From Humulus lupulus (Eukaryota; Streptophyta; Magnoliopsida; Rosales; Cannabaceae), in contig NC_084798.1 of assembly GCF_963169125.1 (NCBI RefSeq), positions 175,799,980-175,863,979 of the forward strand: 64,000 bases of DNA, given 5' to 3'. Numbering within the stretch: position 1 is the first letter of the stretch; every line of letters begins with the position of its first letter. A program made the position numbers and the translations under genes. Below, piece by piece: positions 45,381-55,818 of this stretch. The notes under the pieces are model-generated. The model did no database searches. It saw only the letters and a program-made list of their open reading frames with translations, and had not been told where the DNA came from.

Positions 45381-45575
45381 GATGTAGAGCATTCCAAGTC
45401 CATGGGACTACTTGCCCATTCAGTCAAGCTATCTTGAAAGTTCGCTCACACAAAACCTCAATGACCTGATATGGTCCCTCCCAGTTCGGGCCTAATACAC
45501 CATCCTTGGAGTCCTTATTTGCCAAAAAGACCCTTCGGAGAACTAGGTTGCCTAACCCCAATCTACGACTCTTGA
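45381..45575 (-). pseudogene. E3 integrase C-terminal tail
   Basis: Minus-strand DNA aligns with the integrase tails of H1 (1340-1480) and E2 (33660-33800): LRRVFLANKD-like and WEGPYQVIE-like segments. It is separated from the rest of integrase by solo LTR S3, whose CTTGA duplication lies at 45571-45575 and 48122-48126. Confidence 0.78.
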
Positions 45576-48121
45576 TGTAACGACCCAAATTTCCTAATAA
45601 GGTTTAGGACCTTGATTAGGAGGCCGAGAGGGCCATAATTGATTTACTGTACTATTATGTGATTATATGCATGATTGTGTGGGTCATATTATTATATGAT
45701 GATAAAGGCATGCATGGGACTATATACTCTGGTGTGAGGGTATTTTGGTAATTTGGCTCATTGAGAGCGTAATTGCATACTTGTGTATATTTTGGTAAGA
45801 AAATGTTGAGACCACATTATTATGTGGATATATCTGTGATCTGTGACTCGAGACGATCCTAGTGAGTAGATTGGCGAGAAAGTCATGACGGGGATTTATA
45901 CTCGGCTGGGGGTGAGCCTAGGGGTATAAATGGGAATTTAGCGAGTATATTGGAGTCTATTTTTAACATTTAGAAATATTATTGGAGATTAGTTAGGTAT
46001 CGGGAATTAAGCGGGAAATGTTAGAGACACTCGAGGAGTTAGTGGGAATCGGGTAAAATGACTAAAATGCCCCTAAGTGGATTAAAGGGTTTGGATTTAA
46101 TGGGGAGGGCATACTAGTCATTTGGCTTACAGAAGTAAAGTAATACCAGGGCTTTATGTTAGTGGGATTTGTAGAATATTGGAGAAGTCTGAAAAAGAAA
46201 GAAAAGGAAGGGAAAAGAAAGAAGGAAAACAGAGAGAGTTCTCTAAGTCGGTTTATGTTTTCTTCACCAATTTCTTGAGGGTTTCTAGAGTAAAACTCAG
46301 AGGAAAGTTAGTCCAATTAAGCCACAAGGTTATTGAGCAAAGATTGAGGATTTGGCAAGAGTTTAGCAAGATTAGGCCATCACTTGAGGTAAGGTTCTGT
46401 AATCTCTTCAGTTGCTGGTTTGGTTTTCATTTCTGGTTTTTGAGCTATGGTTCTAAGTTGAATTGCATGGAACTTTAGGGAATTCAGGCTTAAGACTGAG
46501 GAGAAGCACGCCAAGAAGGTTTAGATACAGCTTGTGGTCGAAATTCTATCAAAGGTATAAAGCCTAAACTCTAACTTTGTTGTTCAGCTGGTTTTGATTG
46601 AGTTTTGGAGCTTAGGAGTGGCTATGGTGAATTCTGAGTTTGTGGATGCATGTGCTTGAGTTCTAGATGTTTGGGGTGCTTGGGATGAGTAGAATATGGT
46701 CATGAGGTTGTTTTTGATATTGGGAAAGAGTTGGAAGAGTTTTGGTTCGAGTTGGTTCGAGAAAATCGCAGAGGAGGAAAATTGGTGTAAATCTGTCTGT
46801 GACTAGCGCTACAGCGCTAGCCTTTGGGCGCTGTAGCGCTAGGCCAAGTTTGCTGAGGGATTTTGGCTTCTGTTTGTAGCGTTGTAGCGCCCTCCCATGA
46901 GCACTGTAGCGCTACCCTGCTTCCTGAAGTGGATTTTAGGGTTGTTTGCAAGGGTTTTTGACCTAAGGTTTGGGGTTTGATTCCACCACCTTGTTTGGTG
47001 GAACTAGGACTTCCCGGGGGCTCGGGATTGGCCCCGGGGCTAGGTTTTGAACTTGGGGATTTATAATGACTTTGGCCATGATTGTGATTAGGTAAGCGCT
47101 AGGGCTCGAGGGGGATCGTGCTCAAGGAGTCAAGTGATCAAAGCTAGTGAAAAAGGTAAGAAAGCTGCACCTAAGTATGTGGTTAGGTTGGGACTAAGTG
47201 TTCCCTATGTTTGTATGCATTATTATGTGAATGTGATTAACCATGTGGACACGATGGGACTAAGAGCTCCCTACATTTGTATATCATGTCGTGAGATGGT
47301 GTTATTATGCCATGGGACATGCGATTACCGGCCTAAGGGTGTCGGAATAAATATTTGCGCACTGGGGCGCGGCTCGGCCACTGGTAGCTGAGGCAGCTTA
47401 TTTATCACTGAGCTCAGTTAAGCTGGCCGGAGTCAGTGAGTATTACACTGGGGGCGGCCCTAATGAGCCGAAGACAGTGTGTTAAATAGAGGGTGCGACT
47501 AAGGGCGCCAACCCTGAATGTTATTTGATGGTTGTGACAATCTATTGGCTATGAATGTGAATATTGTGTTATGAATATAGTTGGTTGACTGTTTGGATGA
47601 CAAACTGTTATTACTGATTGGATAAATGTTATGAAATATCGAATTCTTAGTTGAGCATTGTAAAATATTAGATAAGTGTTGCTGATCTTGCTATGTTATT
47701 ATGCTCTCTTGCTGGGCCTTGGCTCACGGGTGCTACGTGGTGCAGGTTAAGGCAAGGGTAGGCTGAATTAACCATGAGTTGGAGAGCTCTGGGGGCGAGC
47801 TGTACATCGTCAGCTGCTCGGCCGCCACGGTCGAGAGATTGTACAGGAACGGAAACCTAAAATGTATATTTTGCCATTAGAGTGGCTTGAACTATTTGTA
47901 ACTTCTAGAATTTGTTGTATCTAAGACACCTAAACCCTGTTTTGAGTCTCCATGTATTAAACCGTCATTTTTAATGGAAATAGCCTGTTTGTGACCAAAA
48001 TCTTTTTATTCTTACTCTGATAATGGTATAGAGTTTACACTTTGTCTGAATGACTTGGTTAGCAAGTCTTGCACTATTTTAAACACACAGTGTAACGGTC
48101 TTGGTTATCCAGGGCGTTACA
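45576..48121 (+). repeat. S3: solo LTR, 2546 bp, with CTTGA target duplication
   Basis: Starts TGTAACGACCC and ends AGGGCGTTACA; flanked by CTTGA on both sides. It shares starts, ends and several blocks with S2 (for example 'ttgctgggccttggctcacgg' near 47710), but the middle is diverged. A GC-rich inverted repeat with 15-bp arms (46803-46817 and 46828-46842, CTAGCGCTACAGCGC) lies in the region where S2 has GC-rich direct repeats. No coding region; the ORFs 46122-46478 and 47134-47391 lie in the LTR and look like chance. Confidence 0.93.
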
Positions 48122-48126
48122 CTTGA

Positions 48127-48806
48127 CTTTTGAATTGAAATAGCGAGTGATCTTTTGTTCATAATGGGCGAGTTGTAGTTGCGATTCCTCTCATTTTTCT
48201 TCGATCAGAACAAGGGATACATTAAGTAGTCCATTATCTTGTTCTTGATCAAACCTCCTTTGCCTGTGAGTAGTTACCATTGCTTCGATTGGAAGCATGG
48301 CCTCACTTTCAAAAGTTAGGGAAAAAGGAGTATGCCCGTGGATGTTCTGTAATAAGTTTGGTAGGCCCAAAGTACTTTCAAGAGTTGTTCGGGCCATAGT
48401 CCTTTGGCTTCATCTAACCTCTTTTTTAGGCTTGCCTTAAGGGTTTTGTTTACAGCCTCGACCTGCCCATTGGCCTATGGATATGCTACTGAGGATATGT
48501 TCTTAGTGATACAATATTTTTCACAAAAGTCAGTGAAGAGATTACTGTCGAACTGTGTCACGTTGTCTGACACGATCTTTTAAGAAGCCCAAACTGACAT
48601 ATAATACTCTTCACCACGACGTCCATGACTCTTTTTGAAGTGATGGTTGCCAAAGGCTCGGCTTCTACCCACTTCGTGAAATAGTCAATCGCCACCATCG
48701 CGTAACAAACTTCCCCATTTCCCATAGGTAGGGAGTTTATAAGGTCGATTCCCCATACCGCAAATGGCCATGGGGATGAAATCCTCTTTAGCTCGACCAG
48801 AGCAAC
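48127..48806 (-). pseudogene. E3 integrase core and following region
   Basis: Minus strand. Motifs legible across several frames include WGIDLINSLPMGNG (first catalytic Asp), KWVEAEPLATITS, and the C-terminal HGHTPFSLTFESEAMLPIE (ORF 48397-48191). Frameshifts near 48580 and several stops. It continues left across S3 to 45575. Confidence 0.78.
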
Positions 48807-49267
48807 TCAGGCAATCATAGCGAAATGTTGGCATTTGTCACACTTCTGAACATACGAGATTGAGTCTTTCATTAAATTTGGCCAAAAATATCCCTGCCTC
48901 AATATCATCAGTGCTAGGCTTTTCCCCCCAGCATGATCTCCACAAAAGCTTTCGTGTATTTCTCGTAAAATGGTTTTGGCTTCCTCGGGCATAACACATT
49001 GTAGGAGAGGCAACGAATGACCACGTCGATACAAAGTTCCATCTATTATTAGGTACCGCGGAGCTTGGTAAAGTATTTTTCTTGTGTCTTTTCTGTCGCA
49101 TGTAACTTTCCTGTTGTGAAGTATTCCATTATGGGAGTCATCCAGGTCGGTCTTACATCGATCATTTCGACCTCTATCATTCCTTCTATCACACTTGGGC
49201 TTTCCAAGAACTCCACCGGCACTACATTCAACGTTTCAGCTTCTTTTGTGGTGGCAAGTCGTGCCAA
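48807..49267 (-). pseudogene. E3 RNase H-integrase linker and HHCC finger
   Basis: Minus strand. 49267-49049 reads the linker (LATTKEAETLNVVPVEFLE, PTWMTPIMEYFTTG). 49034-48807 reads MYRRGHSLPLLQCV, ILREIHESFCGDHAGGKSLA and YVQKCDKCQHFAMIA, the HHCC zinc finger. The equivalent in E4 is 63440-63915. Confidence 0.83.
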
Positions 49268-49821
49268 AGCGTCAACATAGAATTCAGCTCGCAGGGTATC
49301 TGTTCAACAAAATTGTACTAAAATTTAGACAATTCTTCCTTTACCTTAGCTAGGTAGGCCGCCATCTTGGTACCTCGAGCTTGATATTCTGTCAATACAT
49401 GATTGACCACGAGCTGAGAATCACTATAACATTGGATAGCTTTCACCTTGAGCTCCCTTGCCACTCTCAGCCCTACTAGTAAGGCCTCATATTCGGCTTT
49501 GTTGTTGGATGCCTTGAATCTGAATCTCAGAGCTGTATGAAATTGATGCCCTTCTGGTAAGATTAAGATGATCCCAGCTCCTAATCCATTCTCGTTTGAT
49601 GATCCTTCCATGAAAATTTTCCATAACTCCTGTATCGGCTCCTTCAAGAGCTCCTTTTGAAATCCGGTGCATTCAGCCATAAAATCAGCAAGGGCCTGAC
49701 TTTTGATCGAGCTCTGTGGCACGTACAATATCTCAAACTGGCTAAGCTTGACAGCCCATTTTAAAAGACGTCCCGATGTTTCAGGTTTTTGCAAAACTTG
49801 CGTTAAAGGTTGGTCGGTCAT
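49268..49821 (-). pseudogene. E3 second RNase H
   Basis: Minus-strand ORF of 167 aa (49821-49318). It opens with the end of the first RNase H/connection (SGRLLKWAVKLSQFEILYVPQ). The second RNase H follows: IFMEGSSNENGLGAGIILI (Glu where the first catalytic Asp is usual), NNKAEYEALLVGLRVARE and CYSDSQLVVNHVL. It ends near EELSKF before a stop at 49317. Best-preserved copy of this extra domain in the window. Confidence 0.85.
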
Positions 49822-51344
49822 GACGTTGATATAATGGGACTAGAAATATGGTCGGATCTTTCTAGAAGCCAATACCAGACAGAATGCCAGTTTCTCTATC
49901 AGTGGGTATCGTGACTCGGCTCCGAGAAGTCTCTTGCTTATATAATATACTAGTTTTTCAACACGATCTTCTTCTTGAACTAACACGGCACTGACTGCAT
50001 TCTTTGTCACGGCCAGATAAAGGAATAGTGGTTCTCCAGACATAGGCTTAGATAACATTGGGGGCTCGACCAGGTGCATTTTTATGTCGAGGAATGCATG
50101 TTCGCATTCCTCAGTCCACTCAAATTTTTTGTTTCCTTTGAGAAAGTTGTAGAATGGTAGACACTTGTCAATGGATTTTGAAATGAAATGATTCAAAGCC
50201 GCCACCCTTCTAGTCAGGCTTTGAAATTCTTTACGTGACCTAGGCGAGGGCATTTCTAACAACGATATGATTTTCTTAAGAATTGCCTCTATCCCCTAGT
50301 GTTGACTATGAACCCTAGGAATTTTCCATATGCCACTCCGAAAGTGCATTTCTAAGGATTCAGCTTCATGTCAAACCTCCTTAATATTCCATAACATTCT
50401 TCTATATCGGACACATGGTTATTGGTAGTCTTTGATTTGACAAGCATGTCATCAACATACACTTCCATACTTCTCCCAATCTGATTAGCGAACATCTTGT
50501 TGACCAAACGTTGATATGCAGCCCCAGCATTCTTCAGCCCGAAGAGCATAACTTTATAACCATATACGTTATGTTCGATCATGAAGCTAGTATGTTCCTG
50601 ATCCGCTGGATTCATAGCAATCTGGTTATATCCAAAATACGCATCCATGAAGGACATGAGTTCGTGTCCTGCCATGGCATCTACCAACTGATCAATCCTT
50701 GGTAGTGGGAAACAATCCTAGGGACAAGCTTTATTCAGATTGGAGAAGTCGATACAGGTCCTCCACTTCCCATTTGGCTTCGGGACTAGCACGGGATTGG
50801 CGACCCAGATCGAGTATTTTGCCTCGCAAATAAACCTGCATTTTAATAGTCGAGCTACTTCTTCCTCAAGAGCTTCATCTCGGATCGTTCCCAAGCGTCT
50901 CTGTTTTTGGGATTTTGCAGGCATGTTCTTGTCCAAATTTAATGTGTGCATGATTACATTTGGACTTATTCCCACCATTTCTTCATGTGACCAAGAGAAA
51001 ATGTCCAGATTCTCCTGTAAGAAATTGACCAACTCCTTCTTCCTTTAATCATCAAGATTCTTCCCAATCTTTACGACTCTTGAAGCTTCTTTGGGATCAA
51101 TGTTTACTTTCTCAAGCTCCTCTATGGCTTGGAGTTCTGACCTGTCTTCACCTATCCGTAGGTCAATGTCATCGCATTGGGCAATGTCACTATCCTCTTT
51201 TTGCTGAGGTTCTCCCGTCTCGCAAGTAACTTCTACTTCTTGGGACTCCTCACCTCCGTCATTTATGACCATTGCTTGATGTCCGGGTTGTGATTTTCCC
51301 TTCATATAAATATTATAGCATTCTCTGACAGCGAGCTTGATCAC
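49822..51344 (-). pseudogene. E3 reverse transcriptase and first RNase H
   Basis: Minus strand. PR-RT linker 51344-51045 is acidic. RT N-terminus 51032-50718 (FSWSHEEMVGISPNVIMHTL, KPNGKWRTCIDFSNLNKACP), palm 50687-50352 (LMSFMDAYFGYNQIAMNPAD, MLFGLKNAGAAYQRLVNKMF, catalytic YVDDMLVKSK), thumb and RNase H 50262-49840 (VYYISKRLLGAESRYPLIEK). The three RT pieces are split by an in-frame stop near 50716 and a frameshift between 50351 and 50263. Active-site residues of RT are intact. Confidence 0.87.
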
Positions 51345-51930
51345 TTCTGACAGTGCATATTCCCAAGGCTGAGAGGAATTTTAATGCTAGGTGGCAGATA
51401 GAGGTTATGGCTTCAAATTCCATCAGCGCAGGTCGACCCAAAATTACATTGTACGCAATTGGACAATCGATTACCACGAATGCAAGTAACTTGGAAACAG
51501 TTCGCGAGTCTTTTCCCGAGGTCACCACCAATATGATCTTCGCAATGGCTACCGACCATTCACTAGAAAACCCGTACAGAGTCATTGAGGTTGCTTTCAA
51601 ATCATTTACAAGTAACCCCTTTTTTTCCAAGGTGGACCTGAAAAGTAGATTCACAGAACTTCCATTATCTACTAGTGTTCTCCGAACCCTCTGGTTGGTG
51701 AGCTGAATGGTTATGACCAACGAATCATTATGTGGGAATTGGACGTGGCTAGCATCATCTTCTGTGAAAATGATTGGTTGCTTTTCCAATCGTTGTTATT
51801 TCGATAATCGCGATTCCGAGATGAACTCCACCTCGTTATGGGACTTCAGTTCATTAATGTACCTCTTCTGGCCCCGCTACTCGTGCCTGCCAAATGAGGT
51901 CCTCCAAAAATGGTGGTTATATCTCCCCTA
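51345..51930 (-). pseudogene. E3 protease
   Basis: Minus-strand ORF 51789-51313 (158 aa). FTEDDASHVQFPHNDSLVIT, then the active site RTLVDNGSSVNLLFRSTLEK with the catalytic Asp, and AYNVILGRPALMEF near the end. The same domain in E4 has VDNRSS. Between gag and the RT linker, in the usual gypsy order. Confidence 0.85.
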
Positions 51931-54193
51931 CTATCAAAGGAGGGTCGACTTGATTTGTTTGAGCTCTGGTTTGACTTACTGGAGCTTCGGGAACTAATTG
52001 AGGGTTTAGTCCAGCGGGCTGATTAGAGACAACCCAATTTCGGGCGTACTGGGGCAACGATCTGGCTTTGATGAGAGTTTCGATCTCACCCTTCAGCTGT
52101 CGATAGTCATCAGTGTTATGATCAATGTCATTGTGGAATCGAAAGAACTTTGAAGAATCTATCTTCGCCCTCTGGTTCTTCAACGGTTCTGGCTTCTTCC
52201 ATGGAAGGCGAGTAGCATTTTCCAGGAAGATGTGCTCCCTGGTGTCGGTTTGATCGATATAAGTAACGTAAACAGGTTTGAACTTCTCCACAGATTTATT
52301 TTTCTTCATCCTGCTCTAGTCACCCTAGCCATTTCCCTTCCTTTTGTTATTCCCCCCTTGGTTATTCTGGGTAACGGTTTGAGTTGTAGCTGCAACGTCT
52401 GTTACCGCTCCAACGGATTGGACAGGGGTCTGGCTGGTTCCCATGACGGAAGATCGCGCCTCCTCTAGGTTCATCCACTCTTGAGCTTAGGCCAAGAATT
52501 CGTCCACACTCTTAACTCCTTTTCTTTGAAGTTCCTGCCACAGGTCGCCCCCTACAAGGATTCCCGTCCTCATTGCCATGAGTTTGGAGCTATCATCATC
52601 ATCTCTAGCTAGTGCGGCAATATTGGAAAACCTACTTAGATATGCCTTCAACGTCTTGCCAGGTTGTTGCTTTATGTTGGCCAATGAATCGATATCAACC
52701 CAAGTTGCATGTGAAGCTCGAAATGCTTTTTTGAACTCAGAAGAAAACTTCTTCCACAAGCTTATGGAATGCCTCTTATATTTCTTAAATCACTGCCTGG
52801 TTGGCCTGACCAGAGTTTTAGGGAATAAAATACACCTTAGATCGAGCCCAACATTGTGAGCCATCATCATGGTGTTAAACATTCCGAGGTGATCTGACGG
52901 ATCTCCATCTCCATCAAATTTTGACAAGTGTGGCATTCTAAAGCGAAAGGCTCAAGCTCATCTTCTGAGTCACAATCCTCTTTTTCTTTTCTAGATAAAA
53001 GCCTATTCACTTGCTCTTCCATCAAAGCTAGTCATTCGAGAGTTTGGTTCATAGTCCCTAGGTTACCTGGGGGCTGTTCACAAGCTCACATCCTATCATA
53101 TCTGTTTGATGGGTTATTTTCCCTCCAAACTCGAGCTTGGTTTTGTGGGGCATTCCCATGATCGAGTACTATGGATGGACCTCCTTCTTGTCGAGTGTAG
53201 TTGATATCTTCATTCCGAGATGGATTTCTTCTCTACGAATTCAGACGATCTTGAAAATTGGGTTGTGGATCGTACCGAAGGCTTTGTGCTGAACTCAACT
53301 GATTTATTAGGTCACCCTTGGACCTACCGCTACGACGACTTTCAGTCCAGTAACTCCTGTTTGTGACCAAGGATCTGGATTTTTGACATGTGTTCATGGG
53401 ACGTAAGTATTGGCAGATGGGGGAGGATTCATCCTACTGTCTCCATAAGTTGGAATGTCCCGTTGAGGATGAGGTGGTGTCGTGTGTCTTATAGGCGACG
53501 GGGGATGCCTTATTGGTGAGGCTATCCTCGTTCCATCAGGGAAAACTGAATTAGCTCTCCTATGTTATACTCCACTGTCTCTTGCTCTCTGTGCCTGGCG
53601 ATCCGATCACGATATAGGAGGGTTGGTTGGAACATTTGGTCTTTGTGAGCCTATCCCAGCCCCTCCTCATGGATTTCCATGGGAATTCCTAGGGACCTGT
53701 GAAGAGGCACCGAGCTTGGGGTTGCAATCTTAACCGACCGATTGACATGCTGACGACCCTTATGATGGTCGTTAAGCTAAGAATTTTGGTTATCTCGCTC
53801 CACAGGTACAGAATTTGGACTGGCGATTCTGACTTATCGACTTGGTTTGGATCGATAATTCCTATGGGACTTGTGAGACCCACTTTTCCTCTTTCTGTCA
53901 TTAACGTCGGTTGCAAGAGGGGGTAACCAGGCCAAAACCTCCTCAATCTGCCTGTTTGCCTTAGCAAGATGGCTTCTCAATTGCATGTTTTCCAACTCAA
54001 CAACTGTTAGGTAGTTTGGATTTGGATTCGGCGGTAATGACGTCGAACTCCCAATGTCGCCATGACCTGCCGGTTGTTTTCCCAGACATTGTTGAATCTC
54101 AGGGCCACGTTCATTCGGAACAGCGGTATGATGGGCCTCCTTCTCACTGGGCTGGTCTATCTCATTATCGTGCATTGAGCGAGTGAGCACAAT
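51931..54193 (-). pseudogene. E3 gag
   Basis: Minus strand. By comparison with E4 (ATG at 58454), the start codon site reads ATT here, near 54200, so the original start is lost. N-terminus 54190-53834 (HDNEIDQPSEKEAHH, VELENMQLRSHLAKANRQIEE, a short coiled coil). Gag fold 52759-52487 (MWKKFSSEFKKAFRASH, LKAYLSRFSNIAALARD, MAMRTGILVGGDLW). C-terminal His-rich motif in ORF 52309-51917 (FFRFHNDIDHNTDDYRQLKGE), in which the Cys residues seen in H1 are Phe and Tyr. Many stops and frameshifts. Confidence 0.8.
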
Positions 54194-54233
54194 GATGAGA
54201 GTCGACTGGGATTTTGATGAAGCACTAATTTTC

Positions 54234-54253
54234 TCTCAATGAAAGCACCAAAC
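54234..54253 (-). other. E3 primer-site region
   Basis: Minus strand GTTTGGTGCTTTCATTGAGA follows the LTR end, identical in core to H1 and E4. Primer tRNA not identified. Confidence 0.6.
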
Positions 54254-54974
54254 TGTTGATGCAGTTTTTCACCAATAGTGTATTAAGAAATAATAAGGCA
54301 GATTAGTGCTTAATGATAAACTGTAATGAAAAATAAACAAAATTCACTCAAGAACATAGAACTTTTACGTGGTTCAATGGTTAAAATTCACCTACTCCAC
54401 GAGTCAATATTATTGCTACTCCCATCTCTATTTTGGCAGAGTTTTGGTATTACCGAATAATGGTCCCTTTTCCTGTCCAATATTCCCAATATTTATAGGG
54501 GAATTCCATGGACAAGTTTGGGTAACCACGTGAGTCAATCACGTATTTACATAATGTCTACATTTAATACAAACAATTCTCATTTATATTGGGATATGAT
54601 TTGATAACAAGATAATAGGTTCCTGCTATCTCGGATAATAAATATGATAGCCTGGTCATAAATAAACATATAAAGGGATCCTAAGTCTCTGGGGATCTGT
54701 GAGTATGCAATATGCTAGAATTACCACGAGCTGGATATCTCCCCCAAGCTCGTGCTTCGATAGCTGTTTGATTCTGAGCTCGCGCTTCATAGCCATCGCA
54801 TCCTTAGTTCGAGATAAACTCAGGCCGCCTAATCACCACGTATGATCACTATGAATCTCGAGTTGTCCACATGGATAATAAGCTGAAATTATTTCCCTTA
54901 GTCATTTCTCTGTGTATTTATCTGCCAGCTGTACTCGAGTTGAGTGAATGAACTCGTGCTAAAATCATGGAACA
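54254..54974 (-). repeat. E3 5' LTR
   Basis: 721 bp; plus-strand ends TGTTGATGCAG (54254) and GGAACA (54974). TATAAATA on the minus strand at 54490-54497. Hairpin at 54369-54400, slightly weakened by two changes compared with the 3' LTR. Differs from the 3' LTR by scattered substitutions and the 43-bp indel. Confidence 0.92.
54490..54497 (-). promoter_or_regulatory. TATA box of E3 5' LTR
   Basis: TATAAATA in ccccTATAAATAttgg on the minus strand. In the 3' LTR the 43-bp deletion leaves only TATAATA. Confidence 0.65.
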
Positions 54975-55818
54975 ATAATAATAAATCTAGTTTTAACTAG
55001 TTCAAGAGTCGAAATAGATTTTAAAAGTTGTTTAATTTCTTGTATTTACTAAAATTGTTTTATGAAATAATAAATGATATTCATAGTAATTATAGCAAAT
55101 TAAAATTGAATTAATTAGGGCTTATTTCTATCATTTTAATTTTGTTTAATTTGATTAGTAATTATTAGAATATCATTTGGTAAAAATAGATCACTTTATT
55201 TTTACAAACCAATTAAAAAGCATAGGATGTTTTGAGAAAACACATATTTCAAATAGTGAGTGGGAGAGGGAGTTATGACAATAAGTCTCATGGTCTCCAT
55301 TATTAGTTAGCACCGAGGTAGTATGGAGAGGGACTCACGGCACCATTGCTTGTGTCCCCCTAAGGAAGACTTCCGACTGTGTTATTCTCAAGGAAAAACT
55401 TATTTCTCAATAATTGGATTTAATGATATATTTCAAGTTTGACTGACCCTAAGGCACACTCTTGAGTTAAGTCATTGATCTAAAATAATGGGTTACACTC
55501 ACAAGGTACATTAGGCTTTCGAATGGACTAGTGTATTCTTTACCAAACAAGCGATTGTTTATAAGTCAAAAGAGAAATGTCGATTTAAATTGTCACTTAT
55601 AAATTTGAGAACTTGTCTCAAAATTAATTTTGAGTTAGTCTGACCTACCCTAAGGCTGGTCCATTAATGTTCAAATTAATTAATCGTGGAATTAGTAATT
55701 ATTTTTTTATGTGTTCTTTAATTGCTGCATTCATGCATCACGTTTACTATTCCGAAAAATATTGATATTTATTATATGCATAAATTCATTTTTGTTTATT
55801 TATTTATTTTCAGCAATC
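54975..55818 (+). other. C2 leader, second part
   Basis: Resumes C2 after E3 (ATAAT duplication). AT-rich, no ORF of note. It ends with a T-rich stretch and TTATTTTCAG (55813) six bases before the gag ATG, which looks like a splice acceptor. A leader intron is possible but no donor was fixed. Confidence 0.5.

Larger units (their letters stand above)
40287..54974 (-). mobile_element. E3: complete Tat-like Ty3/gypsy element, 14.7 kb, ATAAT duplication
   Basis: Both LTRs are present (3' LTR 40287-40967, 5' LTR 54254-54974). The element is flanked by ATAAT at 40282-40286 and 54975-54979. Minus-strand order: 5' LTR, primer region, gag, PR, RT, RNase H, second RNase H, INT, spacer, antisense gene (plus strand), polypurine tract, 3' LTR. 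It contains solo LTR S3 (2546 bp), so about 12.1 kb is its own sequence. It is inserted in the leader of C2. All coding parts have stops or frameshifts. Confidence 0.95.

Noticed and set aside
46122..47391. ORFs of 118 and 85 aa inside S3
   Set aside because: They lie in a solo LTR, have no recognisable domain and no counterpart frame in S2.
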